Assembly: GCA_045129695.1 (NCBI GenBank)
Contig: JBGVJZ010000040.1
Location: 1 to 45,580, forward strand
DNA: 45,580 nt
Direction: 5' to 3'
Origin: Eshraghiella sp045129695
GTDB lineage: Bacteria > Bacillota > Clostridia > Lachnospirales > Lachnospiraceae
Positions 39,850-45,580 of this stretch are shown one piece after another (positions within the stretch are counted from its first letter, which is position 1; every line of letters starts with the position of its first letter). The notes below the pieces were generated by a model. That model ran no database searches. It was not told where the DNA came from and saw nothing but the letters and a program-made list of their open reading frames with translations. The translations under genes were made by a program, and so were the position numbers.

Positions 39850-41808
39850 ATGAGCAACAAACCATATTACATTACAACAGCAATTGCTTACACATCAGGC
39901 AAGCCACACATCGGTAATACTTACGAAATTGTACTTGCCGACAGTATTGCAAGATTTAAAAGAGCACAGGGATATGATGTGCGTTTTCAGACAGGAACCG
40001 ACGAACATGGTCAGAAAATCGAGATGAAAGCAGCAGATGCCGGAATTACTCCAAAAGAATTCGTAGACAACGTTGCAGGTGAGATTAAGAGAATCTGGGA
40101 TTTGATGAACACATCCTATGATAAATTTATCAGAACAACAGATGAGGACCATGAAAAGCAGGTTCAGAAAATTTTCAAAAAGCTCTATGACAAAGGAGAT
40201 ATTTACAAGGGACATTACGAAGGTATGTACTGTACACCTTGTGAATCATTTTTTACCTCATCTCAGTTAGTTGACGGCAAATGTCCTGACTGCGGCAGGG
40301 AATGTCAGCCGGCTAAGGAAGAGGCATATTTCTTTAAGATGAGCAAATATGCTGACAGGCTTATTAAACATATTGAGGATAATCCTGAATTTATTCAGCC
40401 GGAATCCCGCAAAAATGAGATGATGAACAACTTTCTCAAAGCAGGACTTCAGGATTTATGTGTTTCAAGAACCTCTTTTAAATGGGGAATTCCTGTAGAT
40501 TTCGACCCTAAGCATGTTATATATGTATGGATTGACGCATTAAGCAACTATGCTACAGGACTTGGATATGATGCTGATGGAAATCATGGCGAATTATATA
40601 ATAAATACTGGCCGGCTGATCTGCACCTTATAGGTAAGGATATTTTGAGATTCCATACAATTTACTGGCCGATTATGTTAATGGCACTTGATGCTCCGCT
40701 TCCAAAACAGGTTTTTGGACATCCTTGGCTTCTTCAGGGAGATGGCAAGATGAGCAAATCCAAGGGTAATGTGATTTATGCAGATGCCCTTGTAGATTTC
40801 TTCGGAGTAGACGCAGTACGTTTCTTTGTGCTTCATGAAATGCCATTTGAAAATGACGGCGTAATCACATGGGAATTAATGGTTGAGAGAATGAACTCAG
40901 AGCTTGCCAATACTCTTGGTAACCTTGTAAATCGTACAATCTCAATGTCCAATAAATATTTTGGCGGCGTTGTTAACAATGCAGGTGTTGCAGAAGAGGT
41001 TGATGAAGACCTTAAGAAAACAATTCTTGACGAAGTTGGCAAAGTAAGTGAAAAGATGGACAAATTAAGAGTTGCAGATGCAATTACGGAAATTTTCAAC
41101 ATCTTCAAACGTTGCAATAAATACATTGACGAGACAATGCCTTGGGCACTTGCAAAGGATGAGACTAAGAAGGAGCGTCTTGAGACGGTTCTGTATAATC
41201 TTGTTGAGGGAATCAGTATTGGTGCTACATTGCTTAAATCCTTCATGCCTGAGACATCGGATAAAATTATGGCACAGCTTAACGCACCTGAAAGAGAACT
41301 TTCAGATTTAACTGAATTTGGAAAATATCCTTCAGGAAATAAAGTAACTGAAAAGCCGGAAATCCTTTTTGCAAGACTTGATGTTAATGAGGTTATGGAA
41401 AAGGTTGAAGCAATGAGGGCTGCTAACAGTGAGGAAGCAGATCTTGAAAAAGAACATCCGGGAATTGACGTTGAGAAAAAGCCTGAAATTACAATTGACG
41501 AATTTGACAAGGTTCAGCTTAGAATCGGTGAGATTCTCAAGTGTGAAGAGGTTCCTAAATCAAAAAAATTACTTTGCTCACAGGTTAAAATCGGCAGTGA
41601 GGTTAAACAGATTGTGTCAGGAATTAAGACACAGTATTCAGCAGAAGAGATGGTTGGCAAGAAGGTTGTAGTTGTTACTAATTTAAAGCCTGCTAAGCTT
41701 GCCGGAATTCTTTCAGAAGGAATGTTATTATGTGCTGAGGATGCGGAAGGAAATCTTTCACTTCTTACAGCAGAAAAAGATATGCCTAACGGAGCAGAGA
41801 TTGGCTAA
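39850..41808 (+). CDS. metG: Methionine-tRNA ligase
   Basis: Charges tRNA-Met with methionine. The 652-residue protein has the catalytic HIGN motif at residues 20-23, a single-knuckle zinc site (CTPCESFFTSSQL then CPDCGREC), KMSKS at 300-304, an anticodon-binding helical domain, and a C-terminal tRNA-binding (Trbp111-like) domain from about residue 548 (DEFDKVQLRIGEILKCEEVP). AAAGGAGG precedes the ATG. It is under the Met T-box upstream and overlaps tatD by 1 nt (TAATG). Confidence 0.97.
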   Translation: MSNKPYYITTAIAYTSGKPHIGNTYEIVLADSIARFKRAQGYDVRFQTGTDEHGQKIEMKAADAGITPKEFVDNVAGEIKRIWDLMNTSYDKFIRTTDEDHEKQVQKIFKKLYDKGDIYKGHYEGMYCTPCESFFTSSQLVDGKCPDCGRECQPAKEEAYFFKMSKYADRLIKHIEDNPEFIQPESRKNEMMNNFLKAGLQDLCVSRTSFKWGIPVDFDPKHVIYVWIDALSNYATGLGYDADGNHGELYNKYWPADLHLIGKDILRFHTIYWPIMLMALDAPLPKQVFGHPWLLQGDGKMSKSKGNVIYADALVDFFGVDAVRFFVLHEMPFENDGVITWELMVERMNSELANTLGNLVNRTISMSNKYFGGVVNNAGVAEEVDEDLKKTILDEVGKVSEKMDKLRVADAITEIFNIFKRCNKYIDETMPWALAKDETKKERLETVLYNLVEGISIGATLLKSFMPETSDKIMAQLNAPERELSDLTEFGKYPSGNKVTEKPEILFARLDVNEVMEKVEAMRAANSEEADLEKEHPGIDVEKKPEITIDEFDKVQLRIGEILKCEEVPKSKKLLCSQVKIGSEVKQIVSGIKTQYSAEEMVGKKVVVVTNLKPAKLAGILSEGMLLCAEDAEGNLSLLTAEKDMPNGAEIG

Positions 41809-42590
41809 TGAGTAATATTTTTGAATCACATGCACATTATGAAGATGAGGCATTTAATGAGGACAGGGAGGCACTTTTGGCTTCCCTGACTGGAAATGGA
41901 ATAGAATATGTAGTTAATGTTGGTTCAACGATGGAAACCTGTCATAAAACCGTAGATTTAGTGAATAAATACAATTTTATATATGGAGCATTGGGTATAC
42001 ATCCGAGTGAAATACGTGGAGTGACTGATGCTGACCTGGAGTGGATAGAGAAAGAAACATCTGTGAATTCCAAGATTCTTGCCATTGGTGAAATTGGCCT
42101 TGACTATTATTGGGATAAGGACAATAAGGAAGAACAGAAAAATTATTTTGAACGACAGATTAGCATTGCCAAAAGATTAGGTAAGCCTATTATTGTGCAT
42201 TCAAGAGAAGCGGCTAAGGACACCTACGAATGTATGCGTGATTTTGGTGCAAAGGATTGCGGTGGTGTAGTACACTGTTTTTCATATCCGGTAGAAGAGG
42301 CGGCTAAATATCTTGATATGGGATTTTATATTGGTCTGGGCGGAGTTGTGACATTTAAAAATGCTGCGAAGATTAAGGAAGTTGCTGCTTATGTGCCAAT
42401 AGACAGAATTCTTTTGGAAACGGATTGTCCGTATATGGCACCTGAGCCACACAGGGGCAGACGTAACAGTTCATTGTATATTCCGCATATTGCAAAGGCA
42501 ATTGCAGACATAAAAAATATTGACTATGAAGAGGTTGTTTCTATTACCAATAATAACGCATGTCAAATGTACGGAATTAAGAAAGGGTAG
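41808..42590 (+). CDS. TatD family deoxyribonuclease
   Basis: Metal-dependent hydrolase of 260 residues in the TatD/YcfH family, a 3'-5' DNase or quality-control nuclease. Metal ligand motifs: ESHAHYED (H8, H10), GEIGLDYYW, IIVHSREA, VHCFSYP, and LETDCPYMAPEPHRGRRN. The gene overlaps metG by 1 nt and is followed 3 nt later by ksgA, the usual metG-tatD-(rnmV)-ksgA order; rnmV (M5) is absent from the cluster. Confidence 0.94.
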   Translation: MSNIFESHAHYEDEAFNEDREALLASLTGNGIEYVVNVGSTMETCHKTVDLVNKYNFIYGALGIHPSEIRGVTDADLEWIEKETSVNSKILAIGEIGLDYYWDKDNKEEQKNYFERQISIAKRLGKPIIVHSREAAKDTYECMRDFGAKDCGGVVHCFSYPVEEAAKYLDMGFYIGLGGVVTFKNAAKIKEVAAYVPIDRILLETDCPYMAPEPHRGRRNSSLYIPHIAKAIADIKNIDYEEVVSITNNNACQMYGIKKG

Positions 42591-42593
42591 TAT

Positions 42594-43463
42594 ATGAATT
42601 TAAGTAACCCAACAAATACACTTGCAATTATTAATAAATATGATTTTGTTTTTCAGAAAAAATATGGTCAGAATTTTTTGATTGATGACAATATTGTGGA
42701 GAAAATCGTCAGGGAAGCAGGCGTTACTAAGGATGATTTTGTACTGGAAATCGGACCGGGAATCGGTACGATGACACAGGTTCTGTGTGCTCATGCAAGA
42801 GAGGTCGCAGCGGTGGAAATTGATGATAATCTTATTCCGATTCTACAGGAAACGTTGGCGGAATTTGATAATGTTACGGTAATTCACAATGATATTCTTA
42901 AGGTGGATATTGCCACACTTGCACAAGAAAAGAATAATGGCAGGCCGATTAAAGTAGTGGCAAATCTTCCGTACTACATTACAACTCCTATTATTATGGG
43001 CTTGTTTGAGAGTAATGTTCCGATTGACAGTATAACCATTATGGTTCAGAAGGAGGTTGCCGACCGTATGCAGGTAGGACCCGGAACCAAGGATTATGGT
43101 GCGCTTTCACTTGCGGTTCAGTATTATGCTAAGCCGGAAATAGTGGTGAATGTTCCACCAACCTGTTTTATGCCAAGACCTAATGTGGGTTCTGCGGTAA
43201 TCCGTCTTATTCGTCATGAGAAAGTTCCTGTTGATGTTAAGGATGAGAAGCTGATGTTTAAAATAATTCGTGCCTCTTTTAATCAGAGAAGAAAAACACT
43301 TGCCAACGGACTCAGCAATTCACCGGAAATTCATCTCTCCAAAGAAATAATTACACGTTCGATTGAAAAGCTTGGACGTGGTGCTTCAATTCGAGGTGAA
43401 GCACTTACGCTGGATGAATTTGCAACACTTTCCAATATAATTTATGAAGAATTACATTCATAA
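42594..43463 (+). CDS. rsmA: 16S rRNA dimethyladenosine transferase
   Basis: Also known as ksgA. S-adenosylmethionine-dependent dimethylation of two adenines near the 3' end of 16S rRNA, needed for 30S maturation. The 289-residue protein has the N-terminal QNFLIDDNIVEKIVREAG, SAM motif FVLEIGPGIGTMTQVL, AVEIDDNLIP, the catalytic NLPYYITTP (motif IV), and the C-terminal ASFNQRRKTLANGLS. AAAGGG overlaps the end of tatD. A hairpin follows. Confidence 0.96.
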   Translation: MNLSNPTNTLAIINKYDFVFQKKYGQNFLIDDNIVEKIVREAGVTKDDFVLEIGPGIGTMTQVLCAHAREVAAVEIDDNLIPILQETLAEFDNVTVIHNDILKVDIATLAQEKNNGRPIKVVANLPYYITTPIIMGLFESNVPIDSITIMVQKEVADRMQVGPGTKDYGALSLAVQYYAKPEIVVNVPPTCFMPRPNVGSAVIRLIRHEKVPVDVKDEKLMFKIIRASFNQRRKTLANGLSNSPEIHLSKEIITRSIEKLGRGASIRGEALTLDEFATLSNIIYEELHS

Positions 43464-43469
43464 AAGTAT

Positions 43470-43527
43470 AACTCCTTCCATATATTTTAATGGGTATTGA
43501 CCTGATAAAGTAGGAAGGAGTTTTTTT
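43470..43527 (+). terminator. Hairpin enclosing the downstream ribosome site
   Basis: AACTCCTTCC (43470-43479) pairs perfectly with GGAAGGAGTT (43513-43522), with T7 at 43521-43527 and the ATG of the next gene at 43528. It is a terminator for ksgA, but its 3' arm contains AAGGAG, the ribosome site of the next gene. The 33-nt loop carries TTGACC but no clear -10. Confidence 0.85.
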
Positions 43528-44433
43528 ATGGAGTATAACAGATTGGTAGCATATATTTATTCCTATAATAATGGATTGAAAAACCGCAATGTAGGTTTTG
43601 CACGTTTAGAAATAAGGAATGACAATATAAAAATGAGTATTAATATGCAGAATGCCGTTACTGAGAGCTTTTCTATATGGGGCGTATATTTGTTTTATCG
43701 TGAGGACGATAATATTTGCGGAATCAAATTAGGGGAAATGACCTTTGGTGACAGAGCGGAAGGTTTTACATACAACGGTTCTGCTTTAAATATTGAAGGC
43801 AGCGCTAAAAACTTTAATGATATAAGAGGAATTTATATGATTTCCGGCAATAGCAAAAGCTATATGTTTGCGAGTGAGTGGGATGATTTGGGATTTGCCC
43901 CGGAAAAAATAGCTGAGCCTTCAATTGTAGAGTTCAGGGTAGCAGAACAGATGGAGCCGTATATGCCTGAAACTCCGGATGTACCTGAAATGTCGGATGT
44001 ACCTGAAATGCCGGATATGCCTGAGCTGCATGAAGATAACAATATAAATAATGAAACGGATAGTTCTGAAGAATTGGCAAAAATGTGGGATTTAATCAGT
44101 GACCGCAGAGAGCGGTTATTCATCTTTGCTGATGATGAATTGTATGATGTTATAGAAATTAATCCCGATGATATTGACAAAATGCCAAATACTAACTGGC
44201 ATTTGAGAAATAACAGTTTTGTAAATCATGGTTATTTTAATTTTCGTCATTTAATTGCGGGTAAAATGCGAACTGATGACGGAACGGGATATTTTATAGG
44301 AGTGCCGGGTATTTATAGCAGAAGGGAACGCAATCTGGCAAGTATGTATGGCTTTAACCGTTTTAAATTCAGTATGCGTAGTGATATGCGTCTTAATCAG
44401 TTTGGATATTGGTACAGGGAGATTACTGATTAG
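43528..44433 (+). CDS. Conserved protein, DUF6128-like C-terminal domain
   Basis: A 301-residue soluble protein with an N-terminal strand-rich domain (about 1-135), a proline/acidic linker with repeated xPExxD units (about 150-172: VPEMSDVPEMPDMPEL), then a C-terminal domain including NNSFVNHGYFNFRHLIAGKM, YFIGVPGIYSRRERNLASMY and NQFGYWYREI. That last part resembles DUF6128 proteins of Lachnospiraceae; function unknown. Its ribosome site is within the preceding terminator. The stop overlaps the stop of the convergent acetyltransferase gene. Confidence 0.75.
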   Translation: MEYNRLVAYIYSYNNGLKNRNVGFARLEIRNDNIKMSINMQNAVTESFSIWGVYLFYREDDNICGIKLGEMTFGDRAEGFTYNGSALNIEGSAKNFNDIRGIYMISGNSKSYMFASEWDDLGFAPEKIAEPSIVEFRVAEQMEPYMPETPDVPEMSDVPEMPDMPELHEDNNINNETDSSEELAKMWDLISDRRERLFIFADDELYDVIEINPDDIDKMPNTNWHLRNNSFVNHGYFNFRHLIAGKMRTDDGTGYFIGVPGIYSRRERNLASMYGFNRFKFSMRSDMRLNQFGYWYREITD

Positions 44434-44981
44434 TCCATCGGATTAATCAGTACATATCTTAAATGGTCAACATATCCGTTATTAAGGCGAATTATTGAGC
44501 GGGCAGTTCCCTCACATTCAAAACCAAGTCTTGTAAGAAGGTTGATAGAAGCAATATTATCAGGAAGAACAAATGCTTCAATTCTGTGTAAATGGTCCTC
44601 GGCAAAAATAGCTGAAATAAGTGTTGCAAGTGCTTCAAGTGCATAACCCTGTTTATGAAATTCGGGTAGAAGCTTATAACCTATAATACAGGAGCGGTAT
44701 ACTCCCTTATCAATATGACTGAAAGAAGCTGTGCCGATAATTCTGTCGGGGTCGTTAAGTCTGTAGAAATAATAGCGGATATAGCTTCCGTCGAGAAATG
44801 ACTGGTATTCACTTCGAAGCAGGGCACGCTGATAGTTCATTGTATAGAAGTCCATTGGCTTAGCAGGTTCGACCTGATTGAAAAGATAACTTCCGGAAGA
44901 ATAGAATTCCAAAGAATGTTCAGCATTATTTTCGTTTAAAACCTGTAAGGATAATCGTTCTGTTTCGTATCTAAAGCGCAT
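44430..44981 (-). CDS. GNAT acetyltransferase, RimJ/RimL-like
   Basis: A 183-residue acetyltransferase of the Acetyltransf_3 type. Visible are ETERLSLQVLNENNAEHSLE, IIGTASFSHIDKGVYRSCII, the acetyl-CoA loop YKLLPEFHKQGYALEALATL (xxQGYA), and NIASINLLTRLGFECEGTAR. Such enzymes acetylate ribosomal protein N-termini or small molecules; the substrate is not determinable. The ATG at 44981 has GGAG at 9-nt spacing; longer frames to 44996, 45029 or 45050 have no comparable site. It is divergent from tadA. Confidence 0.87.
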   Translation of the reverse strand: MRFRYETERLSLQVLNENNAEHSLEFYSSGSYLFNQVEPAKPMDFYTMNYQRALLRSEYQSFLDGSYIRYYFYRLNDPDRIIGTASFSHIDKGVYRSCIIGYKLLPEFHKQGYALEALATLISAIFAEDHLHRIEAFVLPDNIASINLLTRLGFECEGTARSIIRLNNGYVDHLRYVLINPMD

Positions 44982-45035
44982 AAAGTCATTCTCCATTATA
45001 TTTTTTAGAGGTTGAATTAAAAACTCCATATGTAT

Positions 45036-45050
45036 TATACTATAATTCAA
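45036..45050 (+). repeat. 15-nt direct repeat, copy 1 (tadA promoter region)
   Basis: TATACTATAATTCAA, containing a TATAAT at 45041-45046 about 30 bp before tadA. An identical copy lies at 45560-45574, after tadA. The complementary strand carries another TATAAT (45034-45039), probably for the divergent acetyltransferase. Confidence 0.7.
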
Positions 45051-45073
45051 AGATATTTTGGAGTAATAATTAT

Positions 45074-45550
45074 ATGAACCGCAAGAATTTTACCGAAGAT
45101 GAGAAATATATGTATGAGGCAATTAAGCTGGCAAGGCGTGCGGCAAGAATTGATGAGGATCCGATTGGCTGCGTAATTGTGCATGAAGGCAGGATAATTG
45201 CCAAGGGCTACAATCGTCGCAACACGGATAAAAGCACTCTGGCACATGCAGAGATTATGGCTATCCGCAAAGCCAGTAAGGTCATTGGGGACTGGCGTTT
45301 GGAGGATTGCACATTATATGTTACGCTGGAACCTTGTCAGATGTGTGCAGGAGCAATTGTGCAGGCAAGAATTCCAAAAGTTGTGATGGGAACGATGAAT
45401 GCCAAGGCAGGCTGTGCCGGTTCTGTAATTAATATTTTACAAATGGAGCAGTTCAATCATCAGGTCGAGGTAACGAAGGGTGTTCTGGCGGATGAGTGCA
45501 GAGAGATGATGCAGAGTTTTTTTAAACAGCTGCGGGATAATAAAAAATAA
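45074..45550 (+). CDS. tadA: tRNA adenosine(34) deaminase TadA
   Basis: Zinc enzyme converting A34 to inosine in tRNA-Arg(ACG). The 158-residue length is typical. Zinc and catalytic residues: H58 and E60 in HAEIMAI, C88 and C91 in EPCQMCAGAIVQARI. TVYVTLEP-type strand (LYVTLEPCQMC) and the C-terminal helices are normal. GGAG lies upstream with slightly long spacing. Downstream, a TATAAT at 45565 suggests another gene starts just beyond the window; ffs and dnaX are often next in related genomes, which is expectation only. Confidence 0.95.
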   Translation: MNRKNFTEDEKYMYEAIKLARRAARIDEDPIGCVIVHEGRIIAKGYNRRNTDKSTLAHAEIMAIRKASKVIGDWRLEDCTLYVTLEPCQMCAGAIVQARIPKVVMGTMNAKAGCAGSVINILQMEQFNHQVEVTKGVLADECREMMQSFFKQLRDNKK

Positions 45551-45559
45551 TATGTTTTG

Positions 45560-45574
45560 TATACTATAATTCAA
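45560..45574 (+). repeat. 15-nt direct repeat, copy 2 (promoter after tadA)
   Basis: TATACTATAATTCAA identical to 45036-45050. The TATAAT at 45565-45570 looks like the -10 element of a gene beyond the window edge. Confidence 0.6.
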
Positions 45575-45580
45575 TTTCTG

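Noticed and set aside
40833..41510. A 225-codon minus-strand frame opposite metG
   Set aside because: Serine-rich shadow of a long, well-conserved gene, with no ribosome site.
43966..44030. Repeated Pro-Glu-Met units in the DUF6128-like protein as a mobile or phase-variable repeat
   Set aside because: Only a few imperfect repeats in an acidic linker, in frame and without slippage-prone runs.

Overview
The window looks like chromosome of a low-GC, Gram-positive, obligately anaerobic member of the Clostridia, most likely Lachnospiraceae. Support: AT-rich codons, strong AGGAGG ribosome sites, consensus sigma-A promoters, two T-box leaders, a flavodiiron protein and a two-cluster ferredoxin, TrpB2-type tryptophan synthase, a Gram-positive type LexA site, and several small protein types I associate with this family. 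Genus is not determined. No phage, insertion sequence, CRISPR array, rRNA or tRNA gene was seen.

Layout. 1-1087: a decayed gene and a terminator. 1088-5650: gdpP-rplI-dnaB housekeeping operon, then a MerR regulator. 5669-8474: ferredoxin, a DUF1858 protein, a flippase-like membrane protein and a CaCA antiporter. 8706-10969: coaBC and aroG on the minus strand; aroG has a perfect palindrome inside its promoter spacer. 11169-13717: a solitary DnaK paralogue and deoC. 13736-19102: a TetR regulator divergent from a five-gene operon (SCP2-like protein, alpha/beta hydrolase, stand-alone condensation domain, acyl carrier protein, AMP-ligase) with two near-identical operators; this looks like a compact acyl or peptide-type pathway of unknown product. 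19104-21736: minus-strand GT-C-like membrane protein, secreted nuclease lipoprotein and a small conserved protein. 21976-23803: CPBP protease, XRE regulator and a small membrane protein. 23852-25512: trpB2 behind a T-box. 25633-29763: HD phosphohydrolase, flavodiiron protein, MntP, AEC transporter and a Nudix protein.

29896-36412 is a full phosphate regulon: a Pho-box-like direct repeat, pstS-pstC-pstA-pstB-phoU, then a response regulator and histidine kinase. The PstS protein has its two halves in the reverse of the usual order. 36489-38340: a small conserved protein, a ketopantoate reductase and an acetyltransferase.

38341-39150 is the most unusual stretch. It encodes a 29-residue holin-like membrane peptide on the minus strand. 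Its promoter carries a LexA/SOS box, its Shine-Dalgarno is locked in an 11-bp hairpin, and a convergent short RNA shares its terminator. Together this reads as a DNA-damage-induced type I toxin-antitoxin locus. Remnants of a VOC-family gene and an SGTTG-motif gene lie beside it. 39150-43463: a methionine T-box driving a small unknown protein, metG, tatD and ksgA. 43470-45550: a gene whose ribosome site sits inside a terminator hairpin, a GNAT acetyltransferase, and tadA flanked by a 15-nt direct repeat.
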